Origin: Streptomyces kronopolitis
GTDB taxonomy: Bacteria; Actinomycetota; Actinomycetes; Streptomycetales; Streptomycetaceae
DNA: 64,000 nt
NCBI RefSeq assembly: GCF_014646275.1
Contig: NZ_BMND01000026.1
Span: 1 to 64,000, forward strand
Direction of reading: 5' to 3'
The notes under the pieces were generated by a model that did no database searches, was not told the origin of the DNA, and worked only from the letters and a program-made list of their open reading frames with translations. This document shows, piece after piece, positions 43,261 through 51,718 of this stretch; the first letter of the stretch is position 1, and each line of letters opens with the position of its first letter. Position numbers and translations under genes: made by a program.

Positions 43261-44601
43261 TTGAACGGCACCACCGGCCAGACCCGCCACCAGGACCGCG
43301 TCTGGTCGGTGGCCGAGCATCTCGACGACGTCCTGTCGAAGATCGCCCCCCTCGACCCGATCGAGCTGCAACTCCTCGACGCCCAGGGCTGCGTCCTGGT
43401 CGAGGACATCACGGTCCCGGTCGCCCTGCCGCCGTTCGACAACAGCTCCATGGACGGCTATGCCGTCCGCGCCGCCGACACCGCCGCCGCCGACCGTGAC
43501 GCCCCGGTCTCCCTCACCGTCATCGGGGACATCGCCGCCGGCCACGGCGAGCTGCCGGCCGTCGGCCCCGGCCAGGCCGCCCGCATCATGACCGGCGCCC
43601 CGGTGCCGCCCGGCGCCGATGCCGTCGTCCCCGTCGAGTGGACCGACGGCGGAGCGGGCGAGGGCCCGGCCGCCGCGATGCGCGCCCACAGCGCCGCCCC
43701 CGAGGACGCCGGCGGCGAGGTCCGCGTCCACCGCCCGGCCGCGGCCGGCGCCCACATCCGCACCCGCGGCAGCGATGTCACCGAAGGCGAGCAGGCCCTG
43801 CGGGCGGGCACGGTCCTCGGCCCCTCCCAGATCGGCCTGCTCGCCGCCATCGGCCGCGGCACGGTCCGGGTGCGGCCCCGCCCCCGCGTCGTGGTGCTGT
43901 CCACCGGCAGCGAACTCGTCCAGCCCGGCGAGGCGTTGGGCCCCGGCGAGATCCACGACTCCAACAGCTTCCAGCTGACCGCCGCCGCCCGCGCCGCCGG
44001 AGCCCTCGCCTACCGCGTCGGCGCCGTCGCCGACGACGCCGACACCCTCCGCTCCACCCTCGAGGACCAGCTCATCCGGGCCGACCTCCTCGTCACCAGC
44101 GGCGGCGTCAGCGTCGGCGCCTACGACGTGGTCAAGGAGACCCTGACCGCGCTGTCCGCCACGGAGGACGACGGCTCACCGCTCGCCGGGGGGACGGTCG
44201 AGTTCCGCACCCTCGCCATGCAGCCCGGCAAGCCCCAGGGCTTCGGCCTCATCGGCCCCGACCGCATCCCGCTCCTGGCCCTGCCCGGCAACCCCGTCAG
44301 CTCCTACGTCTCCTTCGAGCTGTTCGTCCGCCCCGCGCTGCGCGTCCTGATGGGACTGCCCGACGTCCACCGCCCCACCCTCCGCGCCCGGATCACCGAC
44401 GGCATCGCCTCCTCGCCCCAGGGCCGCCGCCAGTTCCTGCGCGGCCTGCACGACGCCGACGCCGGCACGGTCGCCCCCGTCGGCGGCGCCGGCTCGCACC
44501 TCATCAAGGCCATGGCTCATGCCAACGCCCTGATCGTCGTCCCCGAGGAGACCACCGAGGTCCCCGCGGACAGCGAGGTGGACGTCGTCCTGCTCGGCTG
44601 A
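43261..44601 (+). CDS. moeA: Molybdopterin molybdenumtransferase MoeA
   Basis: It inserts molybdate into adenylylated molybdopterin. The 446-residue protein shows SVAEHLDDVLSKIAPLDPIELQLLDAQGCVLVEDI and LPPFDNSSMDGYAVRA (about 59-74), then GQAARIMTGAPVPPGADAVVPVE. The MPT-binding domain has VVVLSTGSELVQPGEALGPGEIHDSNSFQL and LLVTSGGVSVGAYDVVKETL. MQPGKPQGFG and LPGNPVSSYVSFELFVRPAL follow. An insert of about 20 residues (about 125-150, GGAGEGPAAAMRAHSAAPEDAGG) interrupts the second domain. The start is TTG 43261, with GAGGAG about ten bases upstream inside the galU end. Confidence 0.96.
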   Translation: MNGTTGQTRHQDRVWSVAEHLDDVLSKIAPLDPIELQLLDAQGCVLVEDITVPVALPPFDNSSMDGYAVRAADTAAADRDAPVSLTVIGDIAAGHGELPAVGPGQAARIMTGAPVPPGADAVVPVEWTDGGAGEGPAAAMRAHSAAPEDAGGEVRVHRPAAAGAHIRTRGSDVTEGEQALRAGTVLGPSQIGLLAAIGRGTVRVRPRPRVVVLSTGSELVQPGEALGPGEIHDSNSFQLTAAARAAGALAYRVGAVADDADTLRSTLEDQLIRADLLVTSGGVSVGAYDVVKETLTALSATEDDGSPLAGGTVEFRTLAMQPGKPQGFGLIGPDRIPLLALPGNPVSSYVSFELFVRPALRVLMGLPDVHRPTLRARITDGIASSPQGRRQFLRGLHDADAGTVAPVGGAGSHLIKAMAHANALIVVPEETTEVPADSEVDVVLLG

Positions 44602-44660
44602 CCCGCCGCCGCCGGAGGTACGGTGTCGTCCCACAGGCGGCAGTTTTGACCGGGAGAACG

Positions 44661-45143
44661 ATGAGCAGCGGCCAGCACCACCTCACCCATCTCGACGCGG
44701 CGGGCGCGGCGCGGATGGTGGACGTCTCCGCCAAGGACGTCACCGCCCGCACCGCCAGCGCCCGTGGCCGGGTCCTGGTATCGCCGCAGGTCATCGAGTT
44801 GCTGCGGGGCGAGGGCATGCCCAAGGGCGACGCCCTGGCCACCGCCCGGATCGCCGGCATCATGGGCGCCAAGCGCACCCCCGACCTGATCCCGCTCTGC
44901 CACCCGCTGGCCGTCTCCGGCGTCACGGTCGACCTTTCCGTCACCGACGACGCCGTCGAGATCACCGCCACGGTCAAGACCACCGACCGCACCGGCGTCG
45001 AGATGGAGGCGCTGACCGCGGTCTCCGTCGCCGCCCTCACCGTCGTCGACATGGTCAAGGCCGTCGACAAGGCCGCCGTCATCTCCGACGTCCGCGTCGA
45101 GGAGAAGACCGGCGGCAAGTCCGGCGACTGGAGCCGGTCATGA
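44661..45143 (+). CDS. moaC: Cyclic pyranopterin monophosphate synthase MoaC
   Basis: It completes the first step of molybdenum cofactor synthesis together with MoaA, which is not in this window. The 160-residue protein contains LTHLDAAGAARMVDVSAKDVTARTASARG, the LIPLCHPL active-site motif (about 75-82) and TGVEMEALTAVSVAALTVVDMVKAVDK with the MEALTA block. The ATG is preceded by GGGAG at 5-8 bp. It overlaps the following moaB gene by ATGA. Confidence 0.97.
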   Translation: MSSGQHHLTHLDAAGAARMVDVSAKDVTARTASARGRVLVSPQVIELLRGEGMPKGDALATARIAGIMGAKRTPDLIPLCHPLAVSGVTVDLSVTDDAVEITATVKTTDRTGVEMEALTAVSVAALTVVDMVKAVDKAAVISDVRVEEKTGGKSGDWSRS

Positions 45144-45643
45144 CACCCGCCCGCGCCCTGGTCGTCACCGCCTCCAACCGGGCCGCGGCCGGCGTCTACG
45201 CCGACCGCGGCGGCCCGCTGCTCGCCGAGGGCCTGACCGCCATGGGCTTCGAGGCCGACGGCCCCCAGGTGGTGCCCGACGGCGACCCGGTGGAGGCCGC
45301 CCTGCGCGACGCCGTCGCCTCCGGCCGCTACGCCGTCGTCCTGACCACCGGCGGCACGGGCCTGTCGCCCACCGACCGCACCCCCGAGGCCACCCGCCGG
45401 GTCCTGGACTACGAGATCCCCGGCATCCCCGAGGCGATCCGCGCCGCCGGCCGGACGAAGGTCCCCACCGCCGCCCTCTCCCGCGGCCTCGCGGGCGTCG
45501 CCGGCACGACCCTGATCGTCAACCTCCCCGGCTCCACCGGCGGGGTCCGCGACGGCCTCGCCGTCCTCGCCGACCTGCTGCCGCACGCCGTCGACCAGAT
45601 CCACGGCGGCGACCACCCCGCAGCGCCCGGGAGCCCGAGCTGA
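45140..45643 (+). CDS. moaB: MogA/MoaB-family molybdopterin adenylyltransferase
   Basis: It adenylylates molybdopterin ahead of MoeA. The 167-residue protein has ALVVTASNRAAAGVYADRGGPLLAEGL, VVLTTGGTGLSPTDRTPEATRRVLDYEIPGIPEAIRAAG (about 70-108) and GTTLIVNLPGSTGGVRDGLAVLADLLPHAVDQI, all standard for MoaB/Mog. The symbol moaB follows Streptomyces usage; mycobacterial relatives are called mog. Its ATG overlaps the moaC stop and its own stop overlaps the next gene's proposed CTG start. Confidence 0.93.
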   Translation: MTPARALVVTASNRAAAGVYADRGGPLLAEGLTAMGFEADGPQVVPDGDPVEAALRDAVASGRYAVVLTTGGTGLSPTDRTPEATRRVLDYEIPGIPEAIRAAGRTKVPTAALSRGLAGVAGTTLIVNLPGSTGGVRDGLAVLADLLPHAVDQIHGGDHPAAPGSPS

Positions 45644-46269
45644 ACGCGTCCTGGCCCGTGGTCCTCACGGACGGGGAGGTCATCCTCCGCCCGATAAAGA
45701 TGCGCGACCAGCGGGCCTGGCGCGAGGTCAACCGCCGCAACCGCGACTGGCTGCGCCCCTGGGAGGCGACCGTCCCGCCGCCCCCGCCCGGCCTCGTCCC
45801 GCCGCACCGCCCCACCTACCGCCAGATGGTCCGCCATCTGCGCGCCGAGGCGCACGCCGGCCGGATGCTGCCGTTCGTGATCGAATACCGCGGCCGGCTC
45901 GCCGGACAGCTCACGGTCGCCGGGATCACCTGGGGCTCCATGTGCGCCGGCCACATCGGCTACTGGGTCGACCAGGGAGTCGCCGGCCGCGGCGTCATGC
46001 CGACCGCCGTGGCGCTCGCCGTCGACCACTGCTTCCGCGCCGTGGGACTGCACCGCATCGAGGTCTGTATTCGGCCGGAGAACACCCCCAGCCGCCGGGT
46101 GGTGGAGAAACTCGGATTCCGCGAAGAGGGCATCCGCCCCCGCTATCTGCACATCGACGGCGCCTGGCGCGACCACGCGGTATACGCCCTCACCACGGAA
46201 GAGGTGCCCGAGGGCCTGCTCAACCGCTGGCGGCGGGAGAGACCCGGGTACTCCCGGCCCTCCTCGTAA
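45640..46269 (+). CDS. RimJ/RimL-type GNAT acetyltransferase
   Basis: The protein of about 209 residues has VVLTDGEVILRPIKMRDQRAWREVNRRNRDWLRPWEATVP at the start. YRQMVRHLRAEAHAGRMLPFVIEYRGRLAGQLTVAGI, HIGYWVDQGVAGRGVMPTAVALAVDHCFRAVGLHRIEVCIRPENTPSRRVVEKLGFREEG (about 105-164) follow; the GVAGRGVMPTA stretch is the CoA loop. Such enzymes acetylate protein N-termini, often ribosomal, but the substrate here is open. I place the start at CTG 45640 because GGGAG lies 6 bp upstream and the first residues resemble those of relatives; GTG 45658 lacks a ribosome site. It ends the galU-moe operon. Confidence 0.88.
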   Translation: MNASWPVVLTDGEVILRPIKMRDQRAWREVNRRNRDWLRPWEATVPPPPPGLVPPHRPTYRQMVRHLRAEAHAGRMLPFVIEYRGRLAGQLTVAGITWGSMCAGHIGYWVDQGVAGRGVMPTAVALAVDHCFRAVGLHRIEVCIRPENTPSRRVVEKLGFREEGIRPRYLHIDGAWRDHAVYALTTEEVPEGLLNRWRRERPGYSRPSS

Positions 46270-46424
46270 ATAAAATAAATGTTCGAATAATGTCGCCGAT
46301 CGACCCGATAGGCGACCACGCCGATCTCTACCATCACAAAAAAGTTCGAGATATCAGCCAGATCGTGCGACACACCGGCTCAATTGGCGGATGGCCCCCT
46401 GCAAACCCCTCTACCGTGTGAGGC
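46270..46424. promoter_or_regulatory. AT-rich sepX upstream region with a hairpin
   Basis: TAAATAAAATAAATG directly after the acetyltransferase stop is exceptionally AT-rich for this genome. An interrupted inverted repeat at 46292-46316 (GTCGCC-x-ATCG ... CGAT-x-GGCGAC) follows, then an A-run with GTTCGAGATATC near 46340. It probably combines the end of the galU operon with the sepX promoter. A developmental regulator site is possible but not shown. Confidence 0.5.
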
Positions 46425-47468
46425 GTGAGAAGCAGCGGCCTCATCTACGCAGTCATCGTCGGGGCCTGGGCTGCCTACTTGGTGCCGATGTGGCTCCGTA
46501 GGCAGGACGAGCTGAACGAGGCCCGTCCGACCGAGCGCTTCAGCACCGCCATCCGGCTGCTGTCCGGACGCGCGGCGATGCAGCGCCGCTACGACAAAGA
46601 GCGTGGTGGGTACCCGTCCGACGATGCGGGCGACGAAGTGGACCCGGACGCTCCGGCCGACGAGGCCGCCGCCCGGCCCTTCGGCGACCCCGCTCCGGCG
46701 GACGCCCCCGAGGCCCCGCGCACCCGGGTGCAGGCCGCCGCACCGCGCCCCTCCGCCGCCGAGCGGACCAAGCGCGCCAAGGTCCTCGCCCGCCGCCGGC
46801 GCACCACCACCCTCCTCTTCCTCGCCTTCACCGTCGGCGCCGTCGTCGCCGCGGTCGGCGGCATGCCCTTCCTCTGGGCCCCCGCCCTGCCCGCCCTGCT
46901 CCTGACCGCCTACATCGTCTATCTGCGCACCCAGGAGCGCCGCCGCTTCACCTTCACCATGGACCAGCGCAAGGCGGAGGCGGCAGCACAACGACTGCGG
47001 GAGGGCCGCCGACGCCCTCACCAGGCGGCCGACCAGCCGCCCACCGACGACCACCCGGCCGACGCCCGCGCTGACACCCCGGACGCCGCCCCGGAACCGC
47101 CCCGGCCCGCCACCCCTGTCCACACCGCCGGCCGCCGCGCCCTGGTGGAGGAGACCGACCACGCCGAGTGGGTCGACCAGCAGCGCGAACGCGAGCGCCC
47201 GCGCCCCGCCGCCGGCAGCTGGGAGCCCGTCCCGGTCCCCCTCCCCACCTACGTCACCGCCCCCGTCGCCCCGCGCGCCACCAGCCACGTCGACCTGGAC
47301 GCCGAGGACGCCTGGAGCTCCGCCCGCTCCAGCGCCGCCCCCGACCACCCCCAGCCCGACACCCCCCACCAGGACCGCCCCACCCACCCCGGCCGCCGCA
47401 CCCGCGGCCGCACCCCGCTCTTCGACCAGTACGAGGACGAGGACCGCCCGCGCGCGGCGAACGAGTGA
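46425..47468 (+). CDS. sepX: Divisome membrane protein SepX
   Basis: The 347-residue protein matches the Streptomyces SepX/GlpR family, a septum-localised protein that helps hyphal cell division. It starts SSGLIYAVIVGAWAAYLVPMWLRRQDELNEARPTERFSTAIRLLSGR (about 3-49): an N-terminal membrane helix and a conserved cytosolic motif. After an acidic Pro/Ala linker, RRRRTTTLLFLAFTVGAVVAAVGGMPFLWAPALPALLLTAYIVYLRTQERRR (about 124-175) forms two further helices. The rest is disordered and acidic. GTG 46425 is the start of homology; GAGG lies unusually close to it. Confidence 0.9.
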   Translation: MRSSGLIYAVIVGAWAAYLVPMWLRRQDELNEARPTERFSTAIRLLSGRAAMQRRYDKERGGYPSDDAGDEVDPDAPADEAAARPFGDPAPADAPEAPRTRVQAAAPRPSAAERTKRAKVLARRRRTTTLLFLAFTVGAVVAAVGGMPFLWAPALPALLLTAYIVYLRTQERRRFTFTMDQRKAEAAAQRLREGRRRPHQAADQPPTDDHPADARADTPDAAPEPPRPATPVHTAGRRALVEETDHAEWVDQQRERERPRPAAGSWEPVPVPLPTYVTAPVAPRATSHVDLDAEDAWSSARSSAAPDHPQPDTPHQDRPTHPGRRTRGRTPLFDQYEDEDRPRAANE

Positions 47469-47543
47469 CGCCCCTCCGCTGACCAGCACCGGAAGCGATT
47501 TCCGAGCACCGCGACCGAGATGCTAGAGTTTCACTCGTCGCAA

Positions 47544-47616
47544 GGGCCTGTGGCGCAGCTGGTAGCGCACCTCGTTCGCAACGAGGGGGTCAGGGGTTCG
47601 AATCCCCTCAGGTCCA
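47544..47616 (+). tRNA. tRNA-Ala (anticodon CGC)
   Basis: A 73-nt cloverleaf: acceptor GGGCCTG pairs with CAGGTCC (one G-U), the D-arm includes GCGCAGCTGGTAGCGC, the anticodon stem CCTCG/CGAGG encloses TTCGCAA with CGC reading Ala codon GCG, and the T-arm is CAGGGGTTCGAATCCCCTC-like. The discriminator is A, and CCA is not encoded. A TAGAGT -10 element lies about 15 bp upstream. It marks the right end of the core gene order. Confidence 0.95.
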
Positions 47617-47654
47617 CAGCGGGGCCGTTCGCGGGTTAGCCCCCGAACTGTTCA

Positions 47655-47695
47655 CGAGATCCCGGTCAGACGGTCACCGTCTGACCGGGATCTCG
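47655..47695 (+). terminator. Perfect 19-bp hairpin downstream of tRNA-Ala
   Basis: A perfect 19-bp stem (47655-47673 with 47677-47695) with a 3-nt loop lies 38 bp after the tRNA. It is most likely the tRNA transcript's terminator. DNA from 47696 to 47872 holds no gene that I can support. Confidence 0.8.
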
Positions 47696-47872
47696 GCGTT
47701 TGAGCTCCTGATTGTGTGAAAGTCAGCCTGCCGGGCCGCCGGGAAGCGCGGCGGTCCGCGTCGGAACGGACCGGGGGTCGGGATGCGGACATGCCGCGGG
47801 GACCGCAGGCGTGGAGGCAGGCTCCCGCGGTCTCGCGACGTGTCGATCTTCAATTGCCCGGAACGTGCCCGC

Positions 47873-49636
47873 TCAGGGGCTACGGCTCAGCGCTTGGGAG
47901 CGGTGAGGGACCGTCAAGCTGATCGTGGGGTAGGGCAGAAGGGCATCGTTCGGCTCGAGGTCGAGGCCGGTGATCGCGCTCTGCTTGCTCGCGGCCAGGT
48001 ACTGCTCGAGTTCCATGATGTTGTGGACCATGACGGTGATGGCGGACAGGAGGGCTTGGGCGACACGGCCACGGGGCTGACGTCTCTCGCGGGCGTGCAG
48101 GGCGGAGTCGATGGACTTCAGCCGCCCGTTGCCACCTTCGATGTGAGCACGCAACGTCTGGTAGGCCAGGGCCCAGGAGGGCGTCTGCCAAGGCAGCTCC
48201 TGACGCGTGCGGGGCATGACGTGCGCTTGCACGGTGACGGAGGACTGGCGGCAACATTTGGGGCGCTCGCCGAGCGGAATGGTCGGCGGCTCCACGGTGG
48301 GCCGACTGGCGGGGTGCGCGGTGCGCTCCCTACGGGCATCGAGGTTGATGACGACCGGTACGGGCCCCGTCTTCGGCGGTGTGCCGCGACCCTCACGCTC
48401 CTGCGCCCAAGGGCAGTTGAGCTTGGTGCTGGGGCAGGCGAACCGCTCGGTGCCGCGATCGTTGAGTGTGTCCTTGCGGGTGAGCGCGTACGCCTCGATC
48501 TCCTGCAGCCGCTCTCGAAGCGGGATGCGTTCACGCTCGTTCTTTGCGCTGCGGATCTGCGAGTACAAGTCGAGCAAGCGGCGTGGCGTGAGGGGGCAGA
48601 AAAGTCGGCCGACTTTCGTGATTGCGCCCTGGTGATGGCCTTCCGCCTTGGCGGAGGTGACTTGGGGCTCAGTGAAGTCGAGCACCGGCATGTAGCCGAG
48701 GGCGCGCATCGGTCGGTGGAAGTTCTCGGGGAGGAGCTTGGTGTAAGCGCGGTCGGCCGCCGTGAAGCCACGGAGCTCGGTGAGCTGCGCCAGCACAGCG
48801 CTGACGTAGTGGGCGTGGCGGCCCATGTCCTTCTCGGGCGTGTGCAGCACCATGCCGAGGATCAGCTGGGGGTAGCGGCCGGCTCGGTCCGGGTCGGCGT
48901 GGGCCGCGATGGCGAGCGTGGCGCTGTAGCCGAACTCCCGGTCGCCGCCCCCCTTGTAATGCCAGTTGGCGCTCGCCTCCAGAGCCGAGCGCTTGCGTGT
49001 GTGGGGACGGGCCCAAGTTGGCGCGCAGGTGGTGTCGATCGCAGTGTCGCCGCGCCAGTGACGCATCAGACCTTTCGCGAAGGCGATGCGGGCCGGGGCG
49101 GTGACCAGCCGATTGGCGAGCTCTTCCAGACGGCGGAGCGCAGGCTGTCCGTGTTCACCGTTCCACTGAGAGGCCACTTTGCGACCTGCCGCCCTGGGCA
49201 GCCGACTGCGGCGCTGGTGCGGTGCAGCGTCCAGCAACCGGTTCATGCGGGTCCAGGCGCGGTGGAAGCGCTTGTAGAGCGCGTTGACCGCGTCCTGGTC
49301 CTCGATGTCGCAGGTCGGAATGGCGAGGTGGGCGCGCAGCCGCTCGCTGGTGCCGAACGTCATGATCTCGAAGGCGTCGTCGAGGTTGCTGCTGGTCCTT
49401 TCGTAGCTTGCGCAGACCAAACCGAGCAGCACCAGACGGACGGGGTAGCCGGGCGGGCCTGGCAGCCCGGCAAACTGTGCCTCGATCATTTCAACGACGC
49501 CGCTCTGATGGAGCGTGCGCCGAAGCTTCATGACCTTGCTGTCGGCCATCTCGGACGGCTCGTGTGAGCGCGGGTACGGGCGGCGGGGGCGGCCGTTGCC
49601 AGGTTGATAGCGGGGGTCATCGGCGGGAGTTCTCAT
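47873..49636 (-). CDS. DDE-transposase-like protein of a mobile element
   Basis: The 587-residue protein has a transposase-like core: GDTAIDTTCAPTWARPHTRKR with a candidate first Asp (about 193), LTELRGFTAADRAYTK with a second (about 287), and HIEGGNGRLKSIDSALHARERRQPRGRVAQALLSAITVMVHNIMELEQY with the Glu followed by a helical end (about 495-545). It starts 20 bp inside the upstream recombinase gene and shares its orientation, without terminal inverted repeats that I could find. This suggests a two-protein element rather than a simple IS. Codon use is less GC-biased than the core genes. Family assignment is uncertain. Confidence 0.6.
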   Translation of the reverse strand: MRTPADDPRYQPGNGRPRRPYPRSHEPSEMADSKVMKLRRTLHQSGVVEMIEAQFAGLPGPPGYPVRLVLLGLVCASYERTSSNLDDAFEIMTFGTSERLRAHLAIPTCDIEDQDAVNALYKRFHRAWTRMNRLLDAAPHQRRSRLPRAAGRKVASQWNGEHGQPALRRLEELANRLVTAPARIAFAKGLMRHWRGDTAIDTTCAPTWARPHTRKRSALEASANWHYKGGGDREFGYSATLAIAAHADPDRAGRYPQLILGMVLHTPEKDMGRHAHYVSAVLAQLTELRGFTAADRAYTKLLPENFHRPMRALGYMPVLDFTEPQVTSAKAEGHHQGAITKVGRLFCPLTPRRLLDLYSQIRSAKNERERIPLRERLQEIEAYALTRKDTLNDRGTERFACPSTKLNCPWAQEREGRGTPPKTGPVPVVINLDARRERTAHPASRPTVEPPTIPLGERPKCCRQSSVTVQAHVMPRTRQELPWQTPSWALAYQTLRAHIEGGNGRLKSIDSALHARERRQPRGRVAQALLSAITVMVHNIMELEQYLAASKQSAITGLDLEPNDALLPYPTISLTVPHRSQALSRSP

Positions 49637-50543
49637 GCCGAGCCGCGCAGCATGCGGGCGGTGGCCGCGGTGGTGAGCGGGGGACCGAGGCTCGGTAGGG
49701 GGCCAGGGCGGCGGTCGACTTCATCCCCGCCGCCCTGGCGATGACATCTTCTGGGACACGTTGACGCAGGAGCTCAACGATCCAAGTGCTGCGCAGCCGG
49801 GCCAGCTTCAGTTCGGGAAGCCCCGATGCACCCTTCAGCGTCCGCTTGGCCCAGTTGGACACACCGTTCTTCGGGTCGGCGACCTGTCGTTGGGGCAGGA
49901 ACAGGTATCCGTCACCTGCGGCACACGCCCTTGCGGCGAGGGCCTCCTCCCACATCGCTCGGCAGACCACCAGCCGGTCGCTGCCTGGTACTGCGACGAC
50001 CACCGCCTCCGACGGCAGCACGGTGATGTCGGTGCCGCGGGTGGCCAGTACCTCGCTACGTGCCAGTCCGCAGCCGGCGCCGAGGGCGAGCAGGGCCAGG
50101 GCGCTGCCGCCGAGTGTGGACGTAGGGGGCAGTGTGCGGGTCCACATCAGGTAGCGGGCGAGTTCAGGCGGGGTGTACGGGGCTGCGCGCTGGCGCTTGG
50201 CGCTCATTCGGGGTGTCGGCTGCTGGCCGTACTCCAACCACAGCAAAGCCTCGCGGATGCGCAGGAGGATGCTCCGGTACGTCTGGACGGAACTGCCTTC
50301 GAGTTTCGTCCGTGCGAGCAGGTAACGCGTCATCACCTCTGGCGCCAGCCAGGCCAGCGGGTCGCGGGCAATGCCGACGCGCTCGGCGTACACAGCCAGA
50401 CCGGAGAGCGCCAGCATCACTTTCGGCACTGGATATGGGACGGAATCGCAGGTCGCGGCTGCCACCATGCGAACGCCATCGGCGACCAAGGGCCACTCGG
50501 ATGGCTTTTCCAACGGCTGGTAGCCGAGGATCGCGCCGCTCAT
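49617..50543 (-). CDS. Tyrosine recombinase (phage-integrase family), divergent
   Basis: The protein of about 308 residues has a core-binding N-terminal part (VAAATCDSVPYPVPKVMLALSGLAVYAERVG ... VMTRYLLARTKLEGSSVQTYRSILLRIREALLWLEYG). In the catalytic domain the first Arg lies in LALGAGCGLARSEVLATRGTDI, the box II Arg in LKLARLRSTWIVELLRQ, and a terminal Tyr in GMKSTAALAPYRASVPR. The usual first His of HxxR is not obvious, so it is a divergent or specialised member. ATG 50543 has GGAG 6 bp upstream. It overlaps the DDE-like gene and abuts the eccC remnant. Confidence 0.65.
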   Translation of the reverse strand: MSGAILGYQPLEKPSEWPLVADGVRMVAAATCDSVPYPVPKVMLALSGLAVYAERVGIARDPLAWLAPEVMTRYLLARTKLEGSSVQTYRSILLRIREALLWLEYGQQPTPRMSAKRQRAAPYTPPELARYLMWTRTLPPTSTLGGSALALLALGAGCGLARSEVLATRGTDITVLPSEAVVVAVPGSDRLVVCRAMWEEALAARACAAGDGYLFLPQRQVADPKNGVSNWAKRTLKGASGLPELKLARLRSTWIVELLRQRVPEDVIARAAGMKSTAALAPYRASVPRSPPRPPPACCAARHENSRR

Positions 50544-50593
50544 AGCCGTCTCCAAAGGAACGCACCACGAAAAGTGGTTGGGGCACCTTCAAA

Positions 50594-51718
50594 CGGCAGC
50601 ACGAGCAGCTGATTCCCGACATCGAGGCAATGGCCGTGCGCGGACTCGCCTTCGGTGTCCACCTCGTTCTTGCCGCCAGCCGCTACAACGAGATCCGACC
50701 CGCGCTCAAAGAGCAACTCGGCACCAGGCTGGAACTTCGGATGGCCGACCCCCTGGATTCCGAGCATGACCGGAAGCGCGCCCGCAACGTGCCCACAGCC
50801 CGTCCCGGTCACGGCCTTGCCCGGGGCGGCCTGCACTATGTGGCTGCGCTGCCCCATGCCGGCGGCGTCGACTCGGCGCTTGATCACTCCGGCGCCACAT
50901 CGGACCCCGCCGGACTGGTCGCAGCCATCACGTCGAGCTGGTCGGGCCCGGTGTGCCCACCTGTGCGCATGCTCCCGGAGCGACTGCACGCCGATGCTCT
51001 TCCCAAAGCAAGTGAAACACCTGACTTGGGCTTCGCGGTGGGGTTGGACGAAGCGACCTATGCCCCCGCCTACATCAACTTCGATACCGACCCGCTCCTC
51101 GTCATTTATGGCGAAAGCGAGTCTGGGAAGAGCACCTTGCTTCGCCTGCTGGCCCGGCGTCTCGCTGAGAGACACGAGCCCCGTGAAGCGCTGGTGATGG
51201 TCGGGGATTACCGACGTGCTCTGCATGGGCAACTCCCTCAGGGCCATGTGCTGCACTACGCACCCGCTTCGGCGTCCCTTGAAGAGGGACTCAACCGACT
51301 CGTCCCGCTGCTACAAGCCCGGATGCCTACCGCCGACGTAACTGCCGAGCAGATGCGTGCCCAGAGCTGGTGGCACGGCCCTGAAGTCTTCGTCATGGTC
51401 GACGACTACGACCTCGTCGCGCTCCCTTCCGGCAACCCCCTCGAAGCGCTGACCGAATACCTTCCTTACGCCCGTGACATCGGCTTGCGTGTGATCGTCG
51501 CTCGTTCCACGGCCGGCGCGGCCCGCACATCTTTCGATCCGGTCACCCGGCGCCTCAAAGAACTCGGTGCAGTGGGCGTCATCCTGTCCGGGGACCCCGG
51601 TGAGGGGCCCCTCGTAGGCAGCACCAAGGCCGTTGCCATGCCGCCTGGGCGGGCTCAGCTCGTCACTTCCCGGCAGCACCCTCGCGTTATCCAGATCGGC
51701 TGGTGCGCCCTCGAATGA
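50594..51718 (+). pseudogene. eccC: 5'-truncated eccC (type VII secretion ATPase) remnant
   Basis: The reading frame (about 375 codons) matches only the C-terminal part of EccC, the FtsK/SpoIIIE-type ATPase of type VII secretion. HEQLIPDIEAMAVRGLAFGVHLVLAASRYNEIRPALKEQLGTRLELRMADPLDSEHDRKRARNVPTARPGHGLARGGLHYVAALP ends one ATPase module. LLVIYGESESGKSTLLRLLARRLAERHEP, with Walker A GESESGKST, and EVFVMVDDYDLVALPSGNPLEAL, with Walker B, are the last module. The membrane part and first ATPase modules are missing; similarity starts only 50 bp from the divergent recombinase gene. ATG 50630 could still start a shortened protein. Confidence 0.75.
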
